From Bacillota bacterium (GTDB taxonomy: Bacteria; Bacillota; Clostridia; Lachnospirales; Lachnospiraceae), in the NCBI GenBank assembly GCA_023414355.1, contig JAEZOB010000055.1, forward strand, positions 62,001 through 126,000: DNA of 64,000 nt, written 5' to 3'. Position numbers and translations under genes: made by a program. Shown here one piece after another: positions 25,581 to 35,252 of the stretch; the stretch's first letter is position 1; each line of letters opens with the position of its first letter. Below the pieces are notes generated by a model. It did no database searches, was not told the origin of the DNA, and saw nothing but the letters and a program-made list of their open reading frames with translations.

Positions 25581-26141
25581 TTATTCTTCCTCCCGGAATA
25601 AGGTAACCAGCTTTGCTTCGAGCTCCTTTAAATTGTCCTTCCCAGTGACATACTCTTGAATTTTATCTGAATTGAAAGCACCTATCCTTAAGTCAAATCG
25701 GTCAATCATAAAGACGGCTAAAAAAATGACAATTGCACATACCATTCGGATGACCAGAAACCGGAAGGCTGCCTGCTCCTTCATGGATCCTTCCTCATTC
25801 AACCCGATATCCTCTGTCTCCTTACCTACATACCCATATCCATCCCGAAAGAGTCCTTTGGGTCTAACCTGACCGGTATCCGGAGCAACAGCGTTTTTTG
25901 ATATAGGTTCCAGATAATAGCTGTCGTAGGCTCTGGCTGTGCTTTGCACCTCCGAAAGCTGCCGCAGACAGGATTCCCTGGCCTGTCTTATGTACTCCGC
26001 TCTGGAAATACTGATTGGATTAGAATAATCAAAAGATACGATCGGCTGTTCCTGTGTTGGCAGCTTCATGCTTTCATTGATTTGATCGGACAAACTCTTT
26101 TCAATCTGTTGAACCATTTTATCTTCGACATTTTTATTCAT
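25581..26141 (-). CDS. Hypothetical single-span membrane protein
   Basis: This 186-aa protein is not recognised. The N-terminal 125 residues are polar and cytoplasmic by prediction. One hydrophobic segment lies at about 126-145 (FLVIRMVCAIVIFLAVFMI). A short outside tail follows with conserved-looking YVTGKDNLKELEAKLV. The ATG at 26141 follows GGAGGG; a GTG two codons earlier is less likely. It is the first minus-strand gene upstream of the radical SAM gene, 183 bp away. Confidence 0.7.
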   Translation of the reverse strand: MNKNVEDKMVQQIEKSLSDQINESMKLPTQEQPIVSFDYSNPISISRAEYIRQARESCLRQLSEVQSTARAYDSYYLEPISKNAVAPDTGQVRPKGLFRDGYGYVGKETEDIGLNEEGSMKEQAAFRFLVIRMVCAIVIFLAVFMIDRFDLRIGAFNSDKIQEYVTGKDNLKELEAKLVTLFREEE

Positions 26142-26249
26142 ACGCACCCTCCTTACGATATAGGATAGAACACTTACTCTGAGATCTGTTCAGTGCTTGT
26201 TTTCCTATTTCAGTATATGTTGTATTCCGGTACGTATGTCAGCGTTCTA

Positions 26250-26453
26250 TTAACCAATTTTAGCTCGTAATAAATTTAGACCCAATCCTAAAAATATTAC
26301 TCCGGTCAATTTATTCAGTATATGAGATAACCGCAATTTCTCGTTCAATTTATCCGTGATATAGGAGGAAAACAGAGCCAGGAAGATGTCCCAGGTCGTA
26401 CCGGTAAAGATAAAGGTTAATCCAAGCAGCAGAAACGGAAGTACTCCATAGGC
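26250..26453 (-). pseudogene. C-terminal remnant of a LysE/RhtB amino-acid exporter
   Basis: The minus strand encodes 67 codons (GVLPFLLLGLTFIFTG ... LTGVIFLGLGLNLLRAKIG) that match the end of LysE-family translocators, preceded in frame by TGA and TAA. Full members are about 200 aa, so two thirds is missing. A different frame reads through 26350-26568 but has no recognisable product. The sequence 26454-26604 shows nothing else supportable. Confidence 0.75.
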
Positions 26454-26604
26454 TCATTAAAATTGTACTGTCCATCTCCAGACAAATCTGTCTTTTGACC
26501 AAATCCATCAGTGTAGCATCGCCAGCATCCTGTATCTTTATAAAAGAAGTAAAAAACCTTCTCACCAAACATAATTTATTTTAAATAATCGTTGACCTCA
26601 TCTT

Positions 26605-27306
26605 CTACACTTCATCCACCATACGGTAGCCTACTCCAACTTCAGTAACGATGTATTTCGGTTCGGCTGGATTCGCTTCGATCTTACGTCTGATATTAGC
26701 CATATTTACACGTAGGGTCTGATTCTCATTCAGATAAGGGCCCCAGATTTCCTTCATAATGAAATCATGGGTCAGAACCTTACCGACATTCTTGGATAAT
26801 AGGACAATGATTTTGTATTCAATCGGGGTCAGATGAATCTCATTCTCCTCCACCTTGACGATTCTCTTCTCATAATCAATCATAAGACCTCCGATACTGA
26901 TCTTCTCCGGCTCAGGATGGTTGTCTTCCATTGCCTTTTGATTATGTCTTACTGCTGTGCGAATTCTCGCCAGCAGCTCTGAGGTTCCAAAAGGTTTTGT
27001 AATATAGTCATCCGCTCCGAGATCCAAGGCCTCTACCTTTTCTCTCTCATGACCTCTTGCTGAAACTACAATGATCGGAATATTGCTCCATTCCCGGATA
27101 TTCTTCAGGACCTCGATCCCATCCATATCCGGTAGACCAAGATCCAAAAGAATCAAATCCGGACATTGAGTAGCTGTCAGATTAATGGCTTCTCTGCCTT
27201 TCTCCGCCCGCAAGACGCCATAATTATTATGAATTAACACCGTGGAAATAAAATTACTGATTGCTTGTTCATCTTCCACCAGTAGAATTAACAGTTTATT
27301 GTTCAT
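26605..27306 (-). CDS. kdpE: KdpE-type response regulator
   Basis: This 233-aa OmpR-family regulator has a receiver domain (acidic pair in LVEDE, phospho-Asp in LILLDLGLPD, Lys in ITKPF) and a winged-helix domain (LTPIEYKIIVLLSKNVGKVLTH, RVNMANIRRKIE). Partner identity follows from the upstream KdpD. The start at 27306 has AGGAGG 8 nt upstream; it overlaps kdpD by 11 nt. KdpE usually activates kdpFABC under low potassium, but no kdpFABC is in this window. Confidence 0.92.
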   Translation of the reverse strand: MNNKLLILLVEDEQAISNFISTVLIHNNYGVLRAEKGREAINLTATQCPDLILLDLGLPDMDGIEVLKNIREWSNIPIIVVSARGHEREKVEALDLGADDYITKPFGTSELLARIRTAVRHNQKAMEDNHPEPEKISIGGLMIDYEKRIVKVEENEIHLTPIEYKIIVLLSKNVGKVLTHDFIMKEIWGPYLNENQTLRVNMANIRRKIEANPAEPKYIVTEVGVGYRMVDEV

Positions 27307-29971
27307 GCTCATTTCCTCCTGTCAATGGTAAGTAAAAGCGGAATACTGCCCCTCCTGCCGCTTGATTCGATGCCTCCATCCTGCCCTGATGGGCTTTCAC
27401 GATGGACATACAGATAGATAAACCGATTCCCATTCCTCTGGAAGAATCGGAGGTTCGTTTTCCGTCAGGTACATAGGATTCGAAAAGATACGGGAAATCA
27501 TGTTCTGCTATTCCCTCTCCGTTATCCTTAACCTCAAAAACCGCTAAATGATTCTCCTCCCGTAGAGTAACATCGATCGTTGTCTCATTGCCGGAATGCT
27601 TGATGGCATTTTCAATCAGATTGATAATTACCTGCTCAATCAAAGTTCCGTCCATGGGCACCATCAGTAACTCCTCAGGAACACTGACATTGATCTTCTG
27701 CTCCGGAAACCTTTTTCGAATTCTGCTGATGGCAGCAGCTACGATTTCCTCAGCCGCCTCCGGAGTCTTCGTCACATTAGCAGTATCCTCATTGATACGT
27801 GTGACGGACAGAAGATTCTCCACCATGCGGATGAGCCACTGGGAGTCATCCTTGATATGCGTAATCAACTTTTCCTGGGTGTTCAGATCAAGACTCTCCT
27901 TGTTTTCAAGAATTGCCGAGCTTGCTCCGAGTATTCCTGTTAACGGCGTGCGAAGATCATGTGATATTGCTCGTAATAGGTTACTTCGCATCTTTTCCTT
28001 CTCTGTCTCCAGTACAATTTCACGCTGTTCATCTGACAGATGCTGTCTCTCCAAAGCCATCGCTACCAGCGAGCTGATTCTTCGAAGATAGCCTCTGTGA
28101 TTCTGGCTGAGTATAGCACCATTCCTGCAGGAAACGCCAATGACGCCAAGGACATTTCCCTGGGAAATTACGGGCGCATAATAAGCCTCTGCTTCCATGA
28201 AGGTATCTGTACCTGCGCCCGCTCGTTTCTGATTTAGGAAGACCCACCGGGCTACCGCACTTTCCTTCGGGGAAAGCAGAAAATCGGCCTCTTCTTCTCC
28301 TGGTGCCAGTGTAACCTGTCCTGAACCGCCCTCTGATGGATCTGTGCCATAGAATATAATGGAGCGATTGAATATCTTCGTAATATATTCCGCTGTCAGC
28401 GTTATAATATTATCAAGTCCTCGGGTTATCAGAAGCTTTTTATTGATTTCGTATAAAACCTCGATCCTTTGTTCCCTGTCCTGTGCAAGCTCAGCCTGCT
28501 CTTTGATTCGATTCGTCATCGTACTGGTAATCAAAGCCGTCAGCAGCATGACCACGAAGGTAATCGGATAATCCTGCCGAAAGATATTGATAGAATAATA
28601 GGGCTCCATAAAGAAGTAATTATCGATAATAACGCACAAAACAGATGCAACAATTCCATAGATATATCCGGACGTAATTCTGGATATTATAAGGACCGAC
28701 AGAATATACAGCATGATGAAATTCTGGTTCTTCATATCAAATAATGCAAGAAGTCCTGATAATCCTGTTATTCCGAGCAGTATCCCCAATGTTTTAAAGG
28801 TATCACTCAAGGAGAAGGATACTTTACCATTCTGCAGTTTTTTCCTGACTTTACTATATTTTCGATTTGGTGCACTGTCCGGAATGATATGGATTTCTAC
28901 ATTATCGAGCAGAGAAATCAGTTTATCCTCCAGATCAATCTCCATTCGTCCGCGAATAGTCTTTTTTGTTCTGCTTTTTCCGATAACAATGTTTGTAACA
29001 CCGGAAAGTCTTGCATACTGTGCAACAGTTGCTGCAATATCGCTTCCATTTAACGTAGCGATTTCCGCACCCAGCTGTTCAGCAAGTTCGATATTTGTCT
29101 GATAACATTTCTTGGCTTCCTCTGTCAGCATTTCATTCTCATCATTCTCTACATAGACAACTACCCAGTGCGCATGAAAGGCCTCTGCCATTCTGGCACT
29201 TAATCGGATGCATCTGGCAGACGAGGGAGAACTACTGATACAGACAAGTATCTTGGTATTGGTGGTTTTATCAGAAGGAATGCCTTCACTTTGATTGATA
29301 TGACTGATTCGGTCCGCTGCCTTTCGCATGGCAACCTCTCGAAGGAGTCGTAAATTCTCTCTGGTAAGAAAGGGCTTTAGACTTTCTCTCACCGTGTTGT
29401 CTTCCGAATGGCTTTCAATCCAGATTTCAATCCGTCGAAGCAATTCATCCGGTTCCATATCGATCAGTTTGACTTTATCCGCATGATCAAAGATATAATC
29501 CGGAACCGTTTCCGTCACATGCACCAGTGTAATTTCCTGAACGATATCCTTCAAGCTTTCGATATGCCAGACATCTACCGTAGTATATACATCAATCCCT
29601 GCATTTAAAAGCTCTTCAACATCCTGAAATCTCTTTCTGTTTCTGACTCCCGGAAGGTTGTTATGTGCTAATTCATCGACGATGATCAGCTTGGGCTTAC
29701 GCTCTAATGCTGCATCAATATCGAATTCACAGCCTTCCCCATGCTCCCCGATACATTTTGAAGCGATCACAGGAATATCATGCAAAAGTTTTAGCGTCTC
29801 CGGGCTGGTCTCCGTTCGGATATAGCCTATCACCACATCTACACCGCTTTTGAACTGAACCTTGGCATCATCGAGCATAGCATAGGTCTTACCGACTCCG
29901 GCAGCATAGCCAAAGAATATCTTCAAATGTCCTCTGGTAATTATATTTCCCTCTTCTACATAATGCTTCAT
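27296..29971 (-). CDS. kdpD: KdpD sensor histidine kinase
   Basis: This 891-aa kinase has an N-terminal KdpD domain with Walker A GYAAGVGKTYAML and Walker B LIIVDELAHNN. A universal-stress-like domain follows (about 240-365), then four membrane helices (DUF4118, about 395-495), a GAF region (about 515-640), HisKA with RAISHDLRTPLTG, and HATPase (NLIENAIKHS, DNGEGI, GMGIGLSI). It senses potassium or turgor. It is full length for the family. No kdpFABC or trk genes neighbour it; a LysE remnant lies downstream of the pair. Confidence 0.95.
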   Translation of the reverse strand: MKHYVEEGNIITRGHLKIFFGYAAGVGKTYAMLDDAKVQFKSGVDVVIGYIRTETSPETLKLLHDIPVIASKCIGEHGEGCEFDIDAALERKPKLIIVDELAHNNLPGVRNRKRFQDVEELLNAGIDVYTTVDVWHIESLKDIVQEITLVHVTETVPDYIFDHADKVKLIDMEPDELLRRIEIWIESHSEDNTVRESLKPFLTRENLRLLREVAMRKAADRISHINQSEGIPSDKTTNTKILVCISSSPSSARCIRLSARMAEAFHAHWVVVYVENDENEMLTEEAKKCYQTNIELAEQLGAEIATLNGSDIAATVAQYARLSGVTNIVIGKSRTKKTIRGRMEIDLEDKLISLLDNVEIHIIPDSAPNRKYSKVRKKLQNGKVSFSLSDTFKTLGILLGITGLSGLLALFDMKNQNFIMLYILSVLIISRITSGYIYGIVASVLCVIIDNYFFMEPYYSINIFRQDYPITFVVMLLTALITSTMTNRIKEQAELAQDREQRIEVLYEINKKLLITRGLDNIITLTAEYITKIFNRSIIFYGTDPSEGGSGQVTLAPGEEEADFLLSPKESAVARWVFLNQKRAGAGTDTFMEAEAYYAPVISQGNVLGVIGVSCRNGAILSQNHRGYLRRISSLVAMALERQHLSDEQREIVLETEKEKMRSNLLRAISHDLRTPLTGILGASSAILENKESLDLNTQEKLITHIKDDSQWLIRMVENLLSVTRINEDTANVTKTPEAAEEIVAAAISRIRKRFPEQKINVSVPEELLMVPMDGTLIEQVIINLIENAIKHSGNETTIDVTLREENHLAVFEVKDNGEGIAEHDFPYLFESYVPDGKRTSDSSRGMGIGLSICMSIVKAHQGRMEASNQAAGGAVFRFYLPLTGGNEHEQ

Positions 29972-30008
29972 AGGTTAGCTTTACTCCTTCTTTCAATCCC
30001 AGAACAGC

Positions 30009-30632
30009 TTAGTTCTTCAGATACTTGACTGCAATCTGGGTTCGGTGCTCCAATCCGGTCTTCTCCAGGATGGTGCTGATGTGATTTCGTACCGTGCCAT
30101 TGGTCAGGAACAGCTTCTCACCGATTTCCTTATTAGAAAGTCCTTCAGAAATTAGTTGGACAATTTCCAACTCTCTTGGAGATAGCAAAGCCTCGAAATA
30201 GCGACTTCCTGACTGTCTACTAGATACTCTGCTTCTGATAAAATCCAGAATGTCCGCCTGAAATACCGTTCCGCCGGAATGGATCACACGAATGGCTGAG
30301 AGAATACGGTCTGCAGGACTATTTTTCAGGATATATCCGTTAATTCCTGCCTTTAGGGCACGCAGGATCAGTTCTTGTTCATCAAAGGTAGTCAGAAGCA
30401 AAGGAGTAGACAGTTTTTCTTCCAGTATCTGCCTTGCGGCCTCGATTCCATCAAGATCCGGCATCCTGATATCCAGCATAACGACCTCCGGTTTCTTTTC
30501 CCGGCATAGCTCCACAGCCTGCCTTCCGTCCTCGGCCGCTCCGGCAAACTCCAGATCTGCCTGTGTCTCTATAATCATCTTCAAGCCTTCTCTGATGATT
30601 GCATCATCATCCGCAATCAATACCCTAATCAT
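30009..30632 (-). CDS. NarL/LuxR-family response regulator (LnrK-like)
   Basis: This 207-aa regulator has a receiver domain (IADDDAIIREG, phospho-Asp in VVMLDIRMPDLDG) and a LuxR HTH (LSPRELEIVQLISEGLSNKEIGEKLFLTNGTVRNHISTILEK). It pairs with the kinase at 30714, 81 nt upstream, as the last gene of an ABC transporter operon. The arrangement resembles lnrLMN-lnrJK (yfiLMN-yfiJK) of Bacillus, which senses and exports antifungal polyenes. Confidence 0.9.
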   Translation of the reverse strand: MIRVLIADDDAIIREGLKMIIETQADLEFAGAAEDGRQAVELCREKKPEVVMLDIRMPDLDGIEAARQILEEKLSTPLLLTTFDEQELILRALKAGINGYILKNSPADRILSAIRVIHSGGTVFQADILDFIRSRVSSRQSGSRYFEALLSPRELEIVQLISEGLSNKEIGEKLFLTNGTVRNHISTILEKTGLEHRTQIAVKYLKN

Positions 30633-30713
30633 TTTTATCGCTCCTCACTCTGAACCTAAGCCATATTGTACCCTTTTATCCCAAAAAATCAATCTTTACT
30701 TATCCTTGTATCA

Positions 30714-31820
30714 TTAATATATGAAAATATTGCTGATGCCAAATCCACGTTCTCCTTTTGTAAAGAAGCATTTCCCCTTTGCTTTCACGGTCCGTTCTTC
30801 AATGGCTTGCAGACCCAAGCCTTTTTTGAAACTATCCTCCGAGTGACCGTTATCACTATATTCAACCTTGATCACCTTCTTAAATACATCAATACTTAAG
30901 TTAAATTCAGTCGCATTGGAATGTTTGAGCAGATTCGTCAGGCATTCCTTCAGATTATCATGGATACAGGCCCAATGCTCCAAGCTGATCGCATCTAAGT
31001 CCCCTGAGGTCTTAAGATTTGCTTCTTTATTATAGCTTACTTTAAATTCCTCCAAGATTGTTTTAATGTCCGTTATTCCAACCAGCGCAGGATCAACCCT
31101 CTCATCCCGTAAAGAAGTTCGGATCTCATCCACACCCTCCCGAAGATTTGTAATCGCTTTACGAATATTCTCCTCCGCTTTCTCCGGGTGATCCTTCATA
31201 ATCAGAAGTGCTGCCTCCAGCATTATGATACTTCCTGAGATACCGTGACCTACCTGGTCATGAATTCTGGCAGCGATCCTGTTTCGCTCCTCTACTGAAG
31301 CATTGTATTTTAATGTTTTTGCCAGGCTTTTCACATCGATCAGCTTCTTATTCAGACCGATCAGCCTCTCCTTCTGTTCTTCTGCAAGCTTCTCATAATG
31401 AGTCAGCTTTACGATCAGAAGCCTGCCGAACAACACCATTACCGTGAGTATCATGGTAATTAACCCAGGCAAAATGTCCGGCATAAAGATAAAGTATACC
31501 AGCAATAAAAGCACTGACAGTATATAATAAAACATTCTTTTATCCACCAGGCTGTCCAAAAGTTGAATTAAAAGGATGATAAATAACGGAAATAAAAGCT
31601 CTATCCCAAGAAAGAAGCAGGCGGCTGCACATAGACTTACAGTCAATCGAAGAATTGTATTCTTTTGTCTGCTTAGCAATAGCTCCAGAACGAAGACACA
31701 CGCAAAGCTAAGCGCCGATATTACAGTAGCCGTAATATCGAGCTTAGCTGATAGAAACAATATGACTGAGGCAATCAAAGCTGCAAGCTTTGCAAGAAAG
31801 TAAAGAAATGGCTTCTCCAT
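30714..31820 (-). CDS. HisKA_3-type sensor histidine kinase (LnrJ-like)
   Basis: This 368-aa kinase has an N-terminal array of about six to seven membrane helices (1-145) with little extracellular sequence. It is therefore likely an intramembrane sensor. The HisKA_3 phospho-His is in IAARIHDQVGHGISG. A divergent HATPase follows (NLKECLTNLLKHSN, GLGLQAIEERT). It starts 11 nt after the second permease gene. It presumably reports on membrane-active compounds handled by the cognate transporter. Confidence 0.9.
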   Translation of the reverse strand: MEKPFLYFLAKLAALIASVILFLSAKLDITATVISALSFACVFVLELLLSRQKNTILRLTVSLCAAACFFLGIELLFPLFIILLIQLLDSLVDKRMFYYILSVLLLLVYFIFMPDILPGLITMILTVMVLFGRLLIVKLTHYEKLAEEQKERLIGLNKKLIDVKSLAKTLKYNASVEERNRIAARIHDQVGHGISGSIIMLEAALLIMKDHPEKAEENIRKAITNLREGVDEIRTSLRDERVDPALVGITDIKTILEEFKVSYNKEANLKTSGDLDAISLEHWACIHDNLKECLTNLLKHSNATEFNLSIDVFKKVIKVEYSDNGHSEDSFKKGLGLQAIEERTVKAKGKCFFTKGERGFGISNIFIY

Positions 31821-31831
31821 TTAAATACCGC

Positions 31832-32977
31832 CTAATTCGTTTTATAGTTTTGTGAAAAAAGTACTGCTCCAATCAGTAAAGACAGAAGGATAAACAACAG
31901 TAGTATAATAATGTTCGGAACAATATTCGCAAGCGTATTCTCCTGTAACCTGCGGAACGCATCCATGAACCAATACTGCGGAAGTATTCTGGCCATATTC
32001 TGCATGGTTTTCGGTGCCATGTCCAGCGGGAAATATGCCCCTCCCAGAATGCAACCAACTGTAGAAGTACCGATGATGATGGCAGTAATGGCATTCTTCG
32101 ATTTGGTTGCCAATGCTACCAGCATGGAAAAACAAACGGTGAACAACGAGTATAACACCATTAGCAGTACGATTATCTTAACAGGAACTCCTGTCTTAAT
32201 ATCCTTCAGATAGATAAAGCCAGAAAAGATTCCCACCTCGATCACACATAACAGCATTCCGAAGAGACCTGTACCAATGACATATTGTATCGGTTTGACC
32301 GGAGTGATCTGAATACGGTTGAATACTCCATTCATTTGGTCATCCGCAATCAGAAAAGCCACCAGAATACTTATGGTGAAGATAAACATCAGGAAGAAGC
32401 CGATTGAGTTAATAAACCCGCTTTTGCCTTTCATCATATCCAGATCTATCTTCGCAGCCGAGGTCCTGGTCAGATTGATTTCCTCCTTATGAGTACTATT
32501 AAGCAGTTCACCAAAGGAAGCCGCATCATTTCCTGCTCCTGCCGCCAATATACGGATACTGCTCATATAACTGTTGATATAAGCTTTCACAAAGGCAGAA
32601 TTCTCATAATCATCCAGAGAGGTCACCGTAATTTCGGCACTATCCCCGTTTAGTGTCTGAGCAAAAAGTTTCTCTGGTATCTCAATTATAATCGATATAT
32701 CACGATCAATCAACTGCATGGATAGCTCATCATAGCTAAATCCTTCCACAAGGGTAAACTCCAACTCTTTTGTCAAATATTGCTTAAAATCTTCTGATAA
32801 TACACTTTTGTCATAATCCAGCAAACCTACGGATACCGATGCAGTGGTCAGATTAGTTACGAGAGTTCCCATAGAAAATAGAATTGCACACAGAGCAATT
32901 GCACTGATCAGAGAGAGTAGGACTCCAAAGATATTACGCTTAATATTAGCCATTGTAATAATGATCAAGTTTTTCAT
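31832..32977 (-). CDS. ABC-2 permease with extracellular loop (LnrN-like)
   Basis: This 381-aa protein has one N-terminal membrane helix, a large extracellular loop (about 40-180) and five C-terminal helices (ABC2_membrane_3 type). The start at 32977 gives an ATGA overlap with the previous permease and follows AAGGAGG; the longer frame to 33046 is rejected. It is paralogous in layout to the preceding permease, so a heterodimer is likely. Confidence 0.88.
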   Translation of the reverse strand: MKNLIIITMANIKRNIFGVLLSLISAIALCAILFSMGTLVTNLTTASVSVGLLDYDKSVLSEDFKQYLTKELEFTLVEGFSYDELSMQLIDRDISIIIEIPEKLFAQTLNGDSAEITVTSLDDYENSAFVKAYINSYMSSIRILAAGAGNDAASFGELLNSTHKEEINLTRTSAAKIDLDMMKGKSGFINSIGFFLMFIFTISILVAFLIADDQMNGVFNRIQITPVKPIQYVIGTGLFGMLLCVIEVGIFSGFIYLKDIKTGVPVKIIVLLMVLYSLFTVCFSMLVALATKSKNAITAIIIGTSTVGCILGGAYFPLDMAPKTMQNMARILPQYWFMDAFRRLQENTLANIVPNIIILLLFILLSLLIGAVLFSQNYKTN

Positions 32978-34083
32978 CTTTCTTCCTCCTTCGAGCAAAA
33001 TATAATTGCACCAATCGTCAAGGAAACTATAGTAATGGCCAGGCAAATGAGTATGACCTGAGTTGCTTTCTCATAATGTCCAAAGACCGACAACTCGTAA
33101 GCAGCCTGTTGAAAAATATAATTCGGCATGAGCTCGGTAATACCCTCCATATACAGATCCTTCGAATAGGTCCCACCAAAAAACATCATAATCCAAATGA
33201 CAGGCATGGTTAATACAAAGGGAGATACCTTCTTAAATAGTAATCCCAGGATGACTCCTAAGGATATCATACAGAAGGTGATGGCACAGAACATCAGGAA
33301 CAGATATGCCACTTCTCTGACACCCGCACCATAATGAGCGTCAAAAACCACTATACTGATTCCCATAATGACTGTTACCTGCAGGACAGTTTGTGGAAGC
33401 ATCCCCAGTACCTTCTGAAGGAACATGGAAATCCTGTTTTGCGGCGCAAGGATCATCCTGTTAATCGTCTTATTCCGGCGTTCACTCATAAAGGCATTGG
33501 TGCCGACGATCACACTCATGAAGGCTATCATCATCACCATACTGACTGCATAATAATCTATCATACTTCTGCTATAACCAAAATTTTTCTCTACCGTATA
33601 ATCCATCTCTGTTGTACTAAGGGTAGCCAGGGCCTGTGGAGCTATCCTCATTACTGCCATTACTGTCTTATCTGTCTGAATAAACCCCTTCAATACCGCT
33701 TCCACGGTTCGATTCTTTATCCTGTCCGTTCCTTCAAAGACTTGGATCCCCAGCGGATCCCCGCCAAAAAGTACAGCTGCTGTGATCTCATCTTTACCTG
33801 CCATTATCTTAGCTTTTTCGATATCTTCCGTTGCAGTAAAGCTTAGATTCCCCGTTTCTCCTGCCTTATTGATGAAGCTTTTAATGATCTCCTGTTGGTA
33901 TGGGTTCGCCGTATCGATCAGATATTGTATTTTGATCGTTCCGATTGCTTTCTCAGCGACATCCGTTGACTGCAACAGATTGCCCAGCAAGAATACCAGC
34001 ACAACCGGGAATAGCAGGAAGAAAAATAGATAGGCCTTTTCACGAACAAATTCCTTTGTCTCCTTAATCACAATATTAAACAT
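32974..34083 (-). CDS. ABC-2 permease with extracellular loop (LnrM-like)
   Basis: This 369-aa protein has the same topology: helix at about 16-36, extracellular domain to about 170, then five helices, with the ABC-2 motif SERRNKTINRMILAPQN between the second and third. It lies 17 nt after the ATPase and overlaps the second permease by 4 nt. It belongs to the ATPase-permease-permease-kinase-regulator operon. Confidence 0.88.
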   Translation of the reverse strand: MFNIVIKETKEFVREKAYLFFFLLFPVVLVFLLGNLLQSTDVAEKAIGTIKIQYLIDTANPYQQEIIKSFINKAGETGNLSFTATEDIEKAKIMAGKDEITAAVLFGGDPLGIQVFEGTDRIKNRTVEAVLKGFIQTDKTVMAVMRIAPQALATLSTTEMDYTVEKNFGYSRSMIDYYAVSMVMMIAFMSVIVGTNAFMSERRNKTINRMILAPQNRISMFLQKVLGMLPQTVLQVTVIMGISIVVFDAHYGAGVREVAYLFLMFCAITFCMISLGVILGLLFKKVSPFVLTMPVIWIMMFFGGTYSKDLYMEGITELMPNYIFQQAAYELSVFGHYEKATQVILICLAITIVSLTIGAIIFCSKEEER

Positions 34084-34100
34084 CAGCTTCCTCTTCCTCC

Positions 34101-35048
34101 TTATCGCAAATCATGTCCGGTCAGTGTCAGAAACATAGTATCAAGATTAGGTACCTCGGTTCTGATATTGAAGATCGGTATGGCAAAGGTAAGAAACTGC
34201 TCCAATATTCTTGAGATACTGTTCTGGTTCATCAGGATGTCAATTCTGATGGTATTCTCCTGTACCGCAACTGCCCTTACATCCGGCAATATCTTCAGCT
34301 TCTTCCTGATATCCGCTTCATCAAATGCCGCCGGAAGTCTTGTATCAATATAGACTGACTGGACGTCTGTCACCAGAGATACCAGCTCCTCCTGCGTTCC
34401 GCAGGCGATCATCTGTCCTTTATCGATGATTGCTATCCTGTCACAGATCTCCTCCACCTCATTCATATAATGGGAGGTATAGATTACCGTCGCCCCTCTG
34501 TCCCGCAAGGTTTTGATGGAAGTTAGGATATGCTCTCTCGACTGGGCATCCACACCGACCGTCGGTTCGTCCATGACGATCAATTCAGGGGCATGCGCAA
34601 TTCCGCAGGCGATATTCAATCTTCTCCTCATTCCTCCGGACATCTGCTTTGGCTTCATAGACAGTCGGTCTGATAGACCGACAAATTCCAAAGCTTCCTT
34701 TGCCATCTCATTCAGTCTTTTCCCCCTGATCCCGTATAGTGATGCAAAGAACTTCACATTTTCCAGTGCAGACAGATGCTCATATACAGCGATATCCTGC
34801 GGTATCAGCCCGATGCACCTCTTAATCTTCATCTTATCCTTCCTGATATCATAACCACGGATACTGATCTCACCCTTATTCAAATCCGATAAGGTTGTCA
34901 GCACGCTTAATGTCGTGGATTTCCCGGCACCGTTCGGTCCGAGAAGTCCGAAGATTTCATTTTTCTCTACCTCGAAACTCAGATTATCGACGGCACAAAG
35001 CTCACCGTATTTTTTAGTCAGATTACTTACTGTTACAAACTGTGACAT
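34101..35048 (-). CDS. ABC transporter ATP-binding protein (LnrL-like)
   Basis: This 315-aa ATPase has Walker A GPNGAGKST, signature MSGGMRRRL, Walker B LIVMDEPTVGVD and H-loop TSHYM, plus a DUF4162-like C-terminal domain. It is the first gene of the LnrLMN-JK-like operon. Homologous systems export membrane-active antibiotics, but the substrate here is unknown. The operon promoter was not clearly found; the palindromic element at 35138-35252 lies in the upstream region. Confidence 0.9.
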   Translation of the reverse strand: MSQFVTVSNLTKKYGELCAVDNLSFEVEKNEIFGLLGPNGAGKSTTLSVLTTLSDLNKGEISIRGYDIRKDKMKIKRCIGLIPQDIAVYEHLSALENVKFFASLYGIRGKRLNEMAKEALEFVGLSDRLSMKPKQMSGGMRRRLNIACGIAHAPELIVMDEPTVGVDAQSREHILTSIKTLRDRGATVIYTSHYMNEVEEICDRIAIIDKGQMIACGTQEELVSLVTDVQSVYIDTRLPAAFDEADIRKKLKILPDVRAVAVQENTIRIDILMNQNSISRILEQFLTFAIPIFNIRTEVPNLDTMFLTLTGHDLR

Positions 35049-35137
35049 AATTACCTCCCTCTATCTGTTTTTGTTTCAAATTACGTATCAGATTACGTAT
35101 CAATTTCGTTTCTAATTCTTTTTGCATTTGTATCTGA

Positions 35138-35252
35138 TTAAATGTCAAAATGTGCTGCGCACATTTCCAGATACAAACGCTTGCTATTGCAAGCTAGCTT
35201 ACATATCAATCGTTCGTATTTGGAAAACACCTTTGGTGCTTATGACATTTAA
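35138..35252. repeat. Dispersed palindromic element, copy B (~115 bp)
   Basis: The ends TTAAATGTCA and TGACATTTAA are perfect inverted repeats. Inside, TTTCCAGATACAAACG matches CGTTCGTATTTGGAAA with mismatches, and GCTTGC/GCAAGC forms the apex. It is homologous in layout and sequence to the element at 62601-62715. It has no coding capacity. Confidence 0.8.
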
